This document shows, in pieces, positions 53,331 through 62,593 of a stretch of DNA of 63,032 bases; position 1 is the stretch's first letter, and the number at the start of each line of letters is the position of its first letter. Position numbers and translations under genes: made by a program. The notes beneath the pieces were generated by a model. The model ran no database searches. It saw only the letters and a program-made list of their open reading frames with translations, and was not told where the DNA came from. The stretch lies in assembly GCA_039908535.1 (NCBI GenBank), contig JAMOAW010000038.1, positions 1 to 63,032 on the forward strand. The letters are read 5' to 3'. This DNA is from JAMOAW01 sp039908535. GTDB taxonomy: Bacteria; Pseudomonadota; Magnetococcia; Magnetococcales; JADFZT01.

Positions 53331-54206
53331 ATGACAAATAAAATACCAAGCCTTTTGCGTTCTGTTTTATATGTCCCAGCATCCAATCCCCGCGCCCTGG
53401 AAAAAAGTGCGCATTTGGGTGCCGATGGTTTGATTTTTGATCTGGAAGATTCTGTCGCACCCAATGCCAAACCTTTGGCACGACAGCAGGCCCTTGCCAC
53501 CCTAAGGCTCCCCATGCGACCGTTTCGAACGGTGCGTCTCAACGGGTTACAAAGTGCCTATTGGCAAGAAGATTTAAAAACCATCCTTCCTGGCCACCCA
53601 GATGCCATAATTCTACCTAAAATGGAACAACCTGTCGAGTTGGATTCTTTTATATTATTTTTACAAAATTTGGAACAAGCCCATTCATTGAATTTCCGAT
53701 GTGCCATTTGGCCCATGATCGAAACCCCCATCGGTGTGCAAAACAGCTATGAACTGGCCCGTCGGGCGCGCGTTGGCGCATTGGTGATGGGCACTTCTGA
53801 TTTGGGCAATGCCTTGCGCTTGCGGTTAGGCAAAAAAGATCGGCAACCTCTCTATTTTGCCCTCCAACAGACAATTTTGGCCGCCAGAGCCGCTGAAGTA
53901 GCGGTATTCGATGGCGTTTTCGTCGATTTGACCGATCCCGAAGGATTTAAAGAAGAGTGTGAAGAGGGGGCACGCTTGGGCTTTGATGGTAAAACCGTCA
54001 TCCATCCCAGTCAGGTTCAGCCTGCAAATCAGGCTTTTTTACCCACAGCCCATGAAATTGCCAAGGCCCAACACCTGCGTTCCCAATGGTTAGAGGCCGA
54101 ATCTCGCGGCGAGGAGATCTGCTTAGTGGATGGCCAACTGGTAGAACGCCTCCATGTTGAACAGGCAGAAAGGATGATTCATCTTTGGCAGCAATCTATA
54201 AAATAA
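53331..54206 (+). CDS. HpcH/HpaI (CitE-like) lyase
   Basis: The protein has 291 aa. The TIM-barrel family signature opens it: LRSVLYVPASNPRALEKS and GLIFDLEDSVAPNAK, with the metal-binding Glu/Asp. PMIETPIGV, ALVMGTSDLG and GFDGKTVIHPSQV follow. It is a C-C lyase acting on CoA esters of the citrate/malyl-CoA type. The exact substrate (citramalyl-, malyl- or methylmalyl-CoA) cannot be told, and no CitF or CitD is near. Confidence 0.9.
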   Translation: MTNKIPSLLRSVLYVPASNPRALEKSAHLGADGLIFDLEDSVAPNAKPLARQQALATLRLPMRPFRTVRLNGLQSAYWQEDLKTILPGHPDAIILPKMEQPVELDSFILFLQNLEQAHSLNFRCAIWPMIETPIGVQNSYELARRARVGALVMGTSDLGNALRLRLGKKDRQPLYFALQQTILAARAAEVAVFDGVFVDLTDPEGFKEECEEGARLGFDGKTVIHPSQVQPANQAFLPTAHEIAKAQHLRSQWLEAESRGEEICLVDGQLVERLHVEQAERMIHLWQQSIK

Positions 54207-54275
54207 AAGTTTTAAAAATAATCACATGAAACCATTTTATTCTTACCTGACTACTTTGAAAAATAGAGAAATATC

Positions 54276-56135
54276 ATGAAATTACAAGCAAAATCAACTT
54301 TTTTGATTCTCTCTTTTGCCGGGGCCATGGTTTTATTGTTGGTTTTTGTTAGTCTATTATCTTTTCGACATTTTTCCATCATCACCGCTCAAGAACATGT
54401 GCGTTCCGCAGCTGAAATTGTCCGAGTGAGCTTAACGGAATCCATGATCAACGGCACCATCGCCAACCGGCAGCAGTTTTTAATACGACTTGCGGAAGTT
54501 CAAGGGTTGCGTATGGCGCGGGTGAGTCGATCCAATCTGGTGAAAGCCCAGTTTGGCGATGGATTAAGCCAGGAGAACAGCGAGGATGCCATAGAGTTGC
54601 AGGTCATGGCCAGTGGGATACCCTATTTTGCGATGGTAGAAGATAGCAGTAAACCTATTTTTCGTGGCACCATCCCCTTTATCGCCGACAACCACGGCAC
54701 CCCCAACTGTTTGGAATGCCACAAAGTAAACAGTGGATCGGTTTTAGGTGTCATCACGATTGAATTATATTTAGGCAAATTAAAAAACGAGGCCCTTTTT
54801 ACGATTTTATGGATGACCGGTTTAATCTTGTTGATTTCCATTATTTTTACGATCATCGTCCGCAGGCAAATTTCCCCTATTGTCGGGACCGCCTTGGGGG
54901 TGCAAGAGTTGGTGGCGCGGGCCAAGGATGGCGATTTTGGCGGACATATCGAATATAACAGCCCTGATGAAATTGGAGAAATTGCCAAAAATCTCAATCG
55001 ATTAATGTTACATTTGCAGGATAATTTAGGTTCGGTCAGTCGTGATGTTGCCAAGTTGATGCAATATGATCTCAAAGGCAATACCAATCTATTGACCACC
55101 ACAACGGAAATGGTAGAAACCTTGGTAGAGGTCTCCCAATTTAAACAAGCCATCGAAGAAGACCAGACCAAACGCGAGGTTTATGCGCGGGTTGGAAGAA
55201 TGTTATCGCACCAATTCAATGTGATTCATTATTCTATATATGAGGTGGATAGCAATCAAAACCATTTAATTCCAGTGCTTGTTGATGGGGAAGCCGAAAA
55301 TCCCTGTCATTGGTGTGATGGGCGGGTCTTGTCTATGGCCAGTGCCTGTCGCGCACAACGCACCGGGCATGTGATCGACTCCGTGGACACTCCTTATGTA
55401 TGTGGTCAATTTAATCGAGAAGGAAGACAATCTGGGTATGAACACATCTGTCTGCCGATTGTCAATTCGGGCATGGTGGGTTGGGTGGTCCAATTAGTAG
55501 TAGAACGTGAACATGCCCACCTCGCGCAATTGATGCTCCCTTTTATCATGGTCTATTTACGAGAGTCCTCCTCGGTGGTCGAGACCAAACGATTGATGGA
55601 CAGCCTGCGTGAAACGGCCCTTCGGGATGCGTTGACGGGACTGCATAATCGGCGTTTCTTGGAAGAGTACGTAGAAACCCTCATTGCCACGGTCAAGCGG
55701 AAGCAGAGCCGATTGTCTATTTTAATGATGGATTTGGACCATTTTAAACAGGTCAACGATACTTATGGTCACGATGCGGGTGATGCGGTATTAAAAATTC
55801 TCTCCCGCACCCTTTCTGGTCAGGTACGCACATCAGATTTGGTGATTCGTTATGGTGGGGAAGAGTTTTTGGTGATTTTACAAGAGAACGAGGGCTATTC
55901 TGGCATGAAAATGGCCGAAAAAATTCGTTCTGCTGTGGAGAATGTCAAATTTCAAATTCCGGGTGGGGTCTTACGCAAAACCATTTCTGTCGGTGTAGCC
56001 CGTTTCCCTTCTGATCACGAAGATTTTTGGATGGTGGTAAAATTTGCTGACAGTGCCTTATATCAATCCAAATCTGAGGGCCGTAATCGGGTGACTGCGC
56101 ATCAAAGTATAGAGGGTGTAGAAGAGGAAGAATAA
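54276..56135 (+). CDS. Diguanylate cyclase with periplasmic heme-binding sensor
   Basis: The protein has 619 aa. Its order is membrane helix (8-30), periplasmic domain (about 35-170), second helix (about 175-195) and HAMP. A GAF-like region (about 295-430) with several cysteines and the GGDEF domain (about 450-615) follow. The periplasmic part has one CxxCH site (NCLECHKVN, about residue 145), so a heme c may be attached. The cyclase site RYGGEEF is intact, with RTSD as I-site. It should make cyclic-di-GMP in response to redox state, oxygen or NO. Confidence 0.9.
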   Translation: MKLQAKSTFLILSFAGAMVLLLVFVSLLSFRHFSIITAQEHVRSAAEIVRVSLTESMINGTIANRQQFLIRLAEVQGLRMARVSRSNLVKAQFGDGLSQENSEDAIELQVMASGIPYFAMVEDSSKPIFRGTIPFIADNHGTPNCLECHKVNSGSVLGVITIELYLGKLKNEALFTILWMTGLILLISIIFTIIVRRQISPIVGTALGVQELVARAKDGDFGGHIEYNSPDEIGEIAKNLNRLMLHLQDNLGSVSRDVAKLMQYDLKGNTNLLTTTTEMVETLVEVSQFKQAIEEDQTKREVYARVGRMLSHQFNVIHYSIYEVDSNQNHLIPVLVDGEAENPCHWCDGRVLSMASACRAQRTGHVIDSVDTPYVCGQFNREGRQSGYEHICLPIVNSGMVGWVVQLVVEREHAHLAQLMLPFIMVYLRESSSVVETKRLMDSLRETALRDALTGLHNRRFLEEYVETLIATVKRKQSRLSILMMDLDHFKQVNDTYGHDAGDAVLKILSRTLSGQVRTSDLVIRYGGEEFLVILQENEGYSGMKMAEKIRSAVENVKFQIPGGVLRKTISVGVARFPSDHEDFWMVVKFADSALYQSKSEGRNRVTAHQSIEGVEEEE

Positions 56136-56215
56136 ATATAACCGTTCACCGAAGTAAAATTTTACGTTAATTGAAACTCAATAATTTATTGCTTTGGCGT
56201 AACCGTTCATATATT

Positions 56216-56322
56216 AATAAAAAAAAGGGGTCTGGGGGATTGCCCCCAGGGTTTTGTCGCCCCCCAATACCCCCCACCCTTTTTTTTTGATTTTTTCTTT
56301 GCCCGCAGGGCATCATCTCCTA
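56216..56322 (+). repeat. A/B hybrid repeat
   Basis: A B-type CTGGGGGATTGCCCCCAG hairpin with A-run is fused to an A-type GCCCCCCAATACCCCCCACCC segment and the GCCCGCAGGGC end. Confidence 0.75.
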
Positions 56323-56546
56323 GGCCCCTTTTTTACCAACCCCACAAGTTCTTGCCCCTGCTGTTGAATCTCCAACAATTGATGTCCATGGACGCGACAC
56401 CAAGCGGGAAGATCGCGATGCAAACCTGGATCGGTGGCTTGAATGGCCAGGATTCCCCCTGGCGGTAATGTTTTCATGGCGGATTCAGCACGCAAGAGGG
56501 GTAATGGACACAAGAGCCTGCGGGCATCGACGGTGGTTATGGACAT
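56313..56546 (-). CDS. TusA-family sulfur carrier-like protein
   Basis: The protein has 77 aa from the ATG at 56546. The TusA/SirA fold signature is DARRLLCPLPLLRAESAM, with the sulfur-carrying Cys before PLPLL. It lies 55 bp downstream of a PP-loop tRNA thiolase-like gene and could hand it sulfur. No other tus gene is near. Confidence 0.82.
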   Translation of the reverse strand: MSITTVDARRLLCPLPLLRAESAMKTLPPGGILAIQATDPGLHRDLPAWCRVHGHQLLEIQQQGQELVGLVKKGPRR

Positions 56547-56601
56547 AGCATATCCGTACAAAAGGGGGGGTTGGGTGTTGAAGGACGGTTCGAAACCATT
56601 T

Positions 56602-57687
56602 TCAAATATACCACTCTTCCCTAAACTCCTGTGCGGACATTGGCACCACATGAAACAGCTCCTCTTTTTCCCCCCCCTTCACCTGAACCATCACCTGCGA
56701 AGCATCGCGCCCCTTGCCAAAACGGGCGAGGATACGGCAGGCCATTGCCAAGTCGGTATAGTCTGGGGCCCCTTCTACCAAAGCCGTTGGACCTGGAACG
56801 TGTAGGGCATGAAGTAAAAATCGTCCCTGTTGAAAACCCGTTAAAAAATTATTCTCGGATTGATCTCGTCCCACGATCATTTTATAATTGGGTGCCAAGC
56901 GTAAATGGCGACCGGCCTTGAGCAATAAAATATCATCTAACGAATATATTTTGGTCTGCCTGGTATCCCAAAGATCCTGAAGACGACGGGTATAATTTTC
57001 ATCGGTTAAAAAGCAGCACCCCCCCGCCGGTGTGGGATAATCCGCAATGCCAAAGGCATCGGCCAGGGCTATTTGTAGTTTGCGAGAGCGACCGGTAATA
57101 TTGTGGAGCCGGGAGCGGTCCACCATACCCCGTTTTTCGGGTTCGGTTTCGGGAAGGGTTAAGGCGCAAAGTGGACGCAACAACCACCCTTTAACACCGG
57201 CCTCCCTTTCAATGAGAGGCATAGTGTCGCGTCGTTGACTCATGGGTCTTTCGCCAACCACTTCGCCAGTAAACAAAAAATCAAACCCCATCTCTTCTTT
57301 CATATCCCATGCCTTGCGTACCATAAAAATTTTACAATCCAAACACGGGTTGAGATTTTTACCATAGCCATAGCGGGGATTGGTGACAATTTGGATATAC
57401 TCTTCAGAGATATCTACCATATGCAGGCGAACACCTAAAGATTCCGCCGCATAGAGGGCATCGTGGCGTGGCGGTGGTTTACCTTCTTTAGGGTTGCGAA
57501 TGGCACTGGTATGACTCTGAATACAGAATCCGGTATAAAAATTGACACATTCGACCTCTATTCCCTGCTCAAGCAGCAGGCGGGTGGCCAAAATACTGTC
57601 CAATCCCCCTGAGAGCAATCCCAAGGCGCGATATTTTTTTGTTTTCTGGGGTGGAGATGGGTTTTGTTCTATGGCAGATATTGTCAC
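56602..57687 (-). CDS. PP-loop tRNA thiolation-type protein
   Basis: The protein has 361 aa from a GTG at 57687 that overlaps the hemB stop (GTGA). The ATP-pyrophosphatase loop is ALGLLSGGLDSILA. Cysteines occur in NPCLDCKIFM and GGCCF, as in MnmA/ThiI-like enzymes that thiolate tRNA uridines. A C-terminal domain (about 260-361) is conserved in a subgroup often misannotated as a methyltransferase. The substrate is not certain. The TusA-like gene follows. Confidence 0.82.
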   Translation of the reverse strand: MTISAIEQNPSPPQKTKKYRALGLLSGGLDSILATRLLLEQGIEVECVNFYTGFCIQSHTSAIRNPKEGKPPPRHDALYAAESLGVRLHMVDISEEYIQIVTNPRYGYGKNLNPCLDCKIFMVRKAWDMKEEMGFDFLFTGEVVGERPMSQRRDTMPLIEREAGVKGWLLRPLCALTLPETEPEKRGMVDRSRLHNITGRSRKLQIALADAFGIADYPTPAGGCCFLTDENYTRRLQDLWDTRQTKIYSLDDILLLKAGRHLRLAPNYKMIVGRDQSENNFLTGFQQGRFLLHALHVPGPTALVEGAPDYTDLAMACRILARFGKGRDASQVMVQVKGGEKEELFHVVPMSAQEFREEWYI

Positions 57688-58685
57688 TTGAGTAACCTGG
57701 CGGCATGTAGGGCGTGATAGGTAAGGATGAGATCGGCGCCGGCTCGTTTAAAACAGGTGAGTGTTTCCAGCACAATGCGGTCTTCGTCGATCCACCCCTT
57801 TTCGGCAGCGGCTTTTACCATAGCATATTCCCCACTGACATTGTAAGCCGCCAGGGGAAGATCAAAGCGATTTTTAAGTTCGCGCAAAATATCCAAATAG
57901 GCAAGCCCTGGTTTGACCATCAGCATATCGGCCCCTTGTTCCACATCCAGGGAGGCTTCACGCATGGCCTCGCGGCGATTAGCTGGATCCATTTGATAGC
58001 CACGGCGATCGCCAAAGCTGGGGGTATTTTGGGCCGCTTCTCGGAAAGGACCATAGTAGGCTGAGGCATATTTAACCGCATAAGAGAGGATGGGAATGGC
58101 CGTATGATCTGCCCCATCCAAGGCTTGCCGAATCGCCCCCACCATGCCGTCCATCATGCCAGAGGGAGCCACCATATCCACACCAGCATCGGCATAAGTA
58201 ACAGCTGCTTGGCCTAATTTTTGCAAAGTTTCATCGTTATCAACCTCCTGCCCACGAATAATTCCACAATGGGCATGATCGGTGTATTCACAGAGGCAAA
58301 GATCGGCTATAATATAGACATTGGGGATTTTTTGGCGAATCCCACGGATGGCCTTTTGAACAATGCCATCGGGATTGACGGCATCCATTCCTTCAGAATC
58401 CTTGACTTCTGGAATGCCAAACAGGATGATCCCGCCAACACCTAACGATTGAGCCTCCTGGATGACCGGGATGGCTTGATCAATCGAAAGTTGGTCAACC
58501 CCTGGCATAGAGCTAACCGGTTGGCGTTTCTCTTCGCCCGGTATAATAAATAAGGGAAGTATAAAATCCGCAGGATCTAAATTGGTCTCGCGAATCATAT
58601 GGCGAATGGCCGCATTACGGCGCAAACGGCGGGGTCGGTGGATAAGAGGGGTGTTATTTTGTTCTTTAAGTTGCATAAATGACAT
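57684..58685 (-). CDS. hemB: Porphobilinogen synthase
   Basis: The protein has 333 aa from the ATG at 58685, with GGAGG upstream. It joins two 5-aminolevulinate molecules to porphobilinogen. Conserved parts: DFILPLFIIPG, the metal-site region DLCLCEYTDHAHCG, SYAVKYASAYYGPFR with the first active-site lysine, and MLMVKPGLAYLD with the second. It has both the cysteines of the zinc site and acidic residues, so the metal type is open. Its stop overlaps the next start. Confidence 0.97.
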   Translation of the reverse strand: MSFMQLKEQNNTPLIHRPRRLRRNAAIRHMIRETNLDPADFILPLFIIPGEEKRQPVSSMPGVDQLSIDQAIPVIQEAQSLGVGGIILFGIPEVKDSEGMDAVNPDGIVQKAIRGIRQKIPNVYIIADLCLCEYTDHAHCGIIRGQEVDNDETLQKLGQAAVTYADAGVDMVAPSGMMDGMVGAIRQALDGADHTAIPILSYAVKYASAYYGPFREAAQNTPSFGDRRGYQMDPANRREAMREASLDVEQGADMLMVKPGLAYLDILRELKNRFDLPLAAYNVSGEYAMVKAAAEKGWIDEDRIVLETLTCFKRAGADLILTYHALHAARLLK

Positions 58686-58818
58686 GTTAAAATCCTCCAA
58701 GAATTTGTTATTTATTGCTTAATCCGTTTTTAAAAAGTGGTGAACAAGACACTGCGATAAAGATCATTTCACTTTTTTGTATAAAATGCCAAGTAATTCC
58801 TTGGCATGAAGTCAATGG

Positions 58819-59733
58819 ATGATTAAGCTAAAGTGGCATGGCTCTCGTTTGATTTTATCTAACCTTATGGTTTTTGGAAAGACTGACCGCATGGTTTATA
58901 TATTAGGAGATCGTTTTCGAGCTGTCGGTCGGTCCGATGTTGGCCGGGTCAGAACCTTGAACGAGGATAATTTCATCATCAACGAAGCTCTCGGACTTTT
59001 GATTGTGGCGGATGGCATGGGCGGACATGACGCAGGCGAGGTAGCGAGCGCACAGGTAATCGCCTCTATTCAAGAGTCGTTGCAAAAATTTATGCATCCA
59101 CGTATCGATCCCAACGTCACGTTAGCACAAGAGATCAAACGTCAAGAACGACAAGAACAATTTGATATTGGTGAGGAACCTACCCTTGACGACCTGCCCA
59201 ATCCACTTCTAGATACCATCCTGTCCGCTCTCAATAGAGCCAATCACAAGGTTCATTCGATCAATGCGCAAAAGGGATACCCAGAAGGAATGGGCATGGG
59301 GTCTACTGTTGTTGGGTTTTGGTTACCGAAAATATCTCAGGTACCGGTCATATTTCATGTTGGGGATAGCCGACTCTATCTTTTTAGACGTGGACGTCTC
59401 GTCCAGGTGACCCAGGACCATTCCATGTATCAACAATGGAAAAATTATGGTGGCAAGGGGCGCCCACCGGCTCAAAATATTTTGCTACAGGCCATGGGTC
59501 CCGCGCAAAAAATAACCCCGGATATTCAATTTCAAGATGTGCAGACAGGTGATATTATCTTAATCTGTTCTGATGGTCTATCGGGCATGTTAAGCGATGC
59601 TCATATTGGTTCCTTATTGGCGCAACTGACTGAAAAAAATATGGAAAAAATTTGTCATCAGTTGGTCGATGATGCCAAAGAAGCTGGTGGAAAAGACAAT
59701 ATTACGGTTATTTTAGGCCACATTTTTCCTTGA
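58819..59733 (+). CDS. PP2C-family protein serine/threonine phosphatase
   Basis: The protein has up to 304 aa; the ATG at 58891 (MVYILGDRF) is an alternative start. Metal-site motifs of the PPM family are complete: SDVGRVRTLNEDNF, VADGMGGHDAGEVAS, HVGDSRLYL, CSDGLSGM and GGKDNITVIL. An insertion (about residues 100-130) follows the first motif pair. It removes phosphate from Ser/Thr of target proteins. The next gene, 113 bp on, carries an FHA domain that reads phosphothreonine, so the two likely belong to one circuit. No kinase is in the window. Confidence 0.93.
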   Translation: MIKLKWHGSRLILSNLMVFGKTDRMVYILGDRFRAVGRSDVGRVRTLNEDNFIINEALGLLIVADGMGGHDAGEVASAQVIASIQESLQKFMHPRIDPNVTLAQEIKRQERQEQFDIGEEPTLDDLPNPLLDTILSALNRANHKVHSINAQKGYPEGMGMGSTVVGFWLPKISQVPVIFHVGDSRLYLFRRGRLVQVTQDHSMYQQWKNYGGKGRPPAQNILLQAMGPAQKITPDIQFQDVQTGDIILICSDGLSGMLSDAHIGSLLAQLTEKNMEKICHQLVDDAKEAGGKDNITVILGHIFP

Positions 59734-59846
59734 TTTTTGTAAAAAAATTGGCTTATAGAACCAAATTTTAATATTTGAGTAATCCTATAAACAGTCACTT
59801 TTCATCACAGGTTGGCAGAAAAGTCGGATAAAACAGGAGAAAAAGA

Positions 59847-60737
59847 ATGAGAGAGCAATCCAATCTGGCGATTTTATTTGCGGATATCGCAGGAAGTACG
59901 CGTCTGTATGAAACCATTGGGGATGCCAAAGCGCGTGAAGTGACCTCGCGCTGCATTCGCTTACTCAGTGATGTGACTGCCGAGTTTAAGGGCACCGTTA
60001 TTAAAACCATTGGCGATGAAGTCATGTGTACGTTTCCCACTGCCGATTTCGCGGGCGATGCCGCTATTCGGATGCAGGAGGAGGTGGCCGAGCAGGCCGA
60101 GGATCAAAACATCCAGCTCCACATTCGGGTGGGATTTCACTTTGGGGAAGTGATCAAAGAGGGCGGCGATGTTTTTGGTGATGCGGTAAATTTGGCGGCG
60201 CGCATGGCTGCTCAGGCTAAAGCCGATCAAATCATCACCACTGGTGAAACCATTGAACTTATGAACCCCATGTTGCGTTCTGCCAGTCGTATGTTGATTA
60301 CCACCACTGTCAAGGGCAAGCTAAAGCCTGTGCAAATATGCGAATTAACCTGGGGAGAAGAGGAAGAGCTGACGGTAATGGGGGGAATCTCATCGCAGCA
60401 GGTCGTCGCACCTCCGAAAGCCAGTGCCAGAATTCGTTTTCAAACCAAAACCATTGAGGTCACCGAAGGAAGTGCCGTGGTGACGTTGGGCCGGGATACA
60501 AAAAATACATTTATTGTGCCTGATGCTATGGCTTCGCGCTTACATACCAAAATTGAGTGTCGTCGCGGACGAATTTATGTCATTGATCAAAGCACCAACG
60601 GCACCTTCGTCATATCTCTCACGGGTGAAAAAAGTTACGTCCATCGGGATGAACAAATTTTGGAAGGGGATGGCATCATCGGTTTGGGACGCGAAATCAC
60701 CCCAGACGATCCCTTGGCGGTCCATTTTTCGGCATAG
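59847..60737 (+). CDS. Class III adenylate/guanylate cyclase with FHA domain
   Basis: The protein has 296 aa. A class III cyclase domain (about 1-175) has the two metal aspartates (LFADIAGST and TIGDEVM) and the Asn/Arg pair (DAVNLAARMAA). A linker leads to an FHA domain (about 200-290) with LGRD, the S-x-x-H element ASRLHTKI, and STNGTF. Such proteins make cyclic nucleotides under control of phosphothreonine binding. The cNMP-binding protein at 22852-23823 could be a receiver of the signal, but this is inferred. The stop lies at the edge of a repeat. Confidence 0.92.
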   Translation: MREQSNLAILFADIAGSTRLYETIGDAKAREVTSRCIRLLSDVTAEFKGTVIKTIGDEVMCTFPTADFAGDAAIRMQEEVAEQAEDQNIQLHIRVGFHFGEVIKEGGDVFGDAVNLAARMAAQAKADQIITTGETIELMNPMLRSASRMLITTTVKGKLKPVQICELTWGEEEELTVMGGISSQQVVAPPKASARIRFQTKTIEVTEGSAVVTLGRDTKNTFIVPDAMASRLHTKIECRRGRIYVIDQSTNGTFVISLTGEKSYVHRDEQILEGDGIIGLGREITPDDPLAVHFSA

Positions 60738-60911
60738 CAGGGCATGATGTTCATGTATCGGAAAAGTAAAGATCAAGACCTTGGGGGGTGGAGAACCGCC
60801 CCCCAAACCCCCTCTTTTTTTTAATACTTAAAAAAAAGAGGGGGTTTGGGGGATTCATCCCCCAAGGTTTGGTCTTTGATTTTAATTTTTTGCCCGCAGG
60901 GCATCATGTTC
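60737..60911 (+). repeat. Family A repeat
   Basis: A GCAGGGCATGATGTTC end is followed by a full copy from ATGTATCGG to CATCATGTTC. The left flank overlaps the stop codon of the cyclase gene by a base. Confidence 0.85.
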
Positions 60912-60979
60912 CATTTTTTCCATTGACGACGATTCCATTTTTAAGCTATTTTAGGCGAATTGACATTGAGTATCTTTTT

Positions 60980-61056
60980 GCGCCCGTAGCTCAGTTGGAT
61001 AGAGTAACTGGCTACGAACCAGTAGGTCGGGCGTTCGAATCGCTCCGGGCGCGCCA
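60980..61056 (+). tRNA. tRNA-Arg (anticodon ACG)
   Basis: 77 nt fold as a cloverleaf. The acceptor stem is GCGCCCG/CGGGCGC. The anticodon stem ACTGG/CCAGT with loop CTACGAA puts ACG at 61014-61016. The T arm is GGGCG-TTCGAAT-CGCTC with one G-U pair, the discriminator is G, and CCA is encoded. A34 should be edited to inosine, reading CGU, CGC and CGA. Confidence 0.96.
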
Positions 61057-61057
61057 A

Positions 61058-61196
61058 AATATGAGACCTTGGGGGGCGGAGAACCGCCCCCCAATTCCCC
61101 CCACCCTTTTCTTTTAATACTTAAAAAAAAGATGGGTTTGGGGATTCATCCCCCAAGGTTTTGCCTTTAATTTTTTACCCGAAGGAGATCATGTCC
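61058..61196 (+). repeat. Family A repeat
   Basis: Begins almost at the tRNA CCA end (ATGAGACCTT). The middle is shortened and the end is GGAGATCATGTCC. Confidence 0.8.
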
Positions 61197-61211
61197 GACT
61201 GACAGGCAAAT

Positions 61212-61907
61212 CTATAGATCTGAAGAGGTCAAGATCGGTTCTGGCAAATTCTTTGGGAGCGTGTCGATGCGATAAAGCGAATAAATCAAAACAATCGTAG
61301 CCGCCAACATAAAATCTGGACCAAACATCCAAAAAATAAGCGGGACCGAAAAAAAACAGAAACGCACCCCACGATTATAATAGTGTTCACCACGATGAAG
61401 CAGTTCGGCCACATAATGTTTATTGATAACAACGACACCATTTTTGCCCGTATTGACCAAAAAACCCACTTGTTTGTACAAGCCAATAGCCAAACAAAAA
61501 CAAAAAAAAGCCCAAAAAAAATCTATGAGTAAGGCCAATAATTTAATGCCAATCACATCCCGAGGCGTTAAATGTCCTACGCTGTAAAATAGATCCACCA
61601 GTTGCGATGGTGCAAGCGATACTCCCAAAGAATCCTCTTTCATACTGAGGTTGAGTATACCAACAATGGGCAGTATGGAGGAGGAGGCCAGAAAAATGGC
61701 GGACATAATGGCATTGCGCAAGGTCTGTACAGCTAGGATCCCTTGAGAAGATTGTTGCATCATATTTTCCACCCATTGTTCTCTGGCCTGCATCTCAACG
61801 GAGTAGACACTTTTTTCACGAGGGTGTTTCTTCATTACCGTGAGGTAGGTATGATAAGAGACGATGACAAAGATAGATATAATAAAACTAATCATCTCAT
61901 ATAGCAT
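61212..61907 (-). CDS. DUF599 family membrane protein
   Basis: The protein has 231 aa with four hydrophobic helices. The family pattern is seen in REQWVENMM, AVQTLRNAIMSAIFLASSS and the GEHYYNRGVRFCFF segment. The function of DUF599 is unknown. It lies 12 bp after a cytochrome c gene on the same strand. Confidence 0.85.
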   Translation of the reverse strand: MLYEMISFIISIFVIVSYHTYLTVMKKHPREKSVYSVEMQAREQWVENMMQQSSQGILAVQTLRNAIMSAIFLASSSILPIVGILNLSMKEDSLGVSLAPSQLVDLFYSVGHLTPRDVIGIKLLALLIDFFWAFFCFCLAIGLYKQVGFLVNTGKNGVVVINKHYVAELLHRGEHYYNRGVRFCFFSVPLIFWMFGPDFMLAATIVLIYSLYRIDTLPKNLPEPILTSSDL

Positions 61908-61919
61908 AGTATATATCCA

Positions 61920-62345
61920 TTATTTCAAGGTATTTAGGTATGCAATGATATCGCGGCGATTGGCAGCACTCTCTATACCTTTAAATATTTTGGGATGACT
62001 CGCATCCGGCGAAGACATCCGGTTTTTTGGAATAAAGGCTGCTGGATTGGTGATAAATAACTTTAAATGGTCATCATCCCAGACAAATGATTTATCGCCC
62101 ACAGCGGTCAAAAAAGCCGTACTGTAGCCATACTGGACAGAGCCAGGCACCCGGTTAACCACTCCCCACAAAAAAGGTCCCTGTTTATTTTTTTGGTTGG
62201 AGGTTAAATCATGACAGAATCCGCAATTTTGTTCTGTTAATTTTTTTCCATTTTCTACATTTGGCCAAATCCGCAACCACACGCCGAATAACAGTGCGCT
62301 GGCTGCCAAAGTCAGTGCCCCCCACATGATTATTTTGCTCAACAT
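61920..62345 (-). CDS. Class I cytochrome c
   Basis: The protein has 141 aa from the ATG at 62345. The N-terminal hydrophobic segment may stay as an anchor. The heme site is NCGFCHDL, followed by GPFLWGVVNR as in cytochrome c2/c550. The likely Met ligand is in KNRMSSP. It is a periplasmic electron carrier. The DUF599 gene follows at once. Confidence 0.9.
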   Translation of the reverse strand: MLSKIIMWGALTLAASALLFGVWLRIWPNVENGKKLTEQNCGFCHDLTSNQKNKQGPFLWGVVNRVPGSVQYGYSTAFLTAVGDKSFVWDDDHLKLFITNPAAFIPKNRMSSPDASHPKIFKGIESAANRRDIIAYLNTLK

Positions 62346-62412
62346 GTCAACCCATCTCCCATCATGGAACCCATATCCAGATAAGTATGACACATGATAA
62401 CAGGGAAAAACA

Positions 62413-62593
62413 GAACATGATGCCCTGCGGGCAAAAAAAATCAAAGGCCAAACCCTGGGGGATGAATCCCCCAGACCCCCTCTTTTTTTTTAAGAATTAA
62501 AAGAAAAGGGGGCTGGGGAATTGCCCCCAGGGTCTTGACTTTGCTTTTTGTTCAGGCAGGCGTTCATCGTCCACACTTAAATGTAGTGGTACC
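62413..62593 (-). repeat. A/B hybrid repeat
   Basis: An A-type half from GAACATGATGCCCTGCGGGC through the AATTAAAAG middle is joined to a B-type half. The B half has CTGGGGAATTGCCCCCAG, TTTTTGTTCAGGCA and the end TTAAATGTAGTGGTACC. Confidence 0.8.

Noticed and set aside
58819..60737. Type VI secretion post-translational control module (PP2C and FHA)
   Set aside because: No Tss structural genes or kinase are in the window, and the FHA protein is a cyclase rather than a Fha1-type scaffold.
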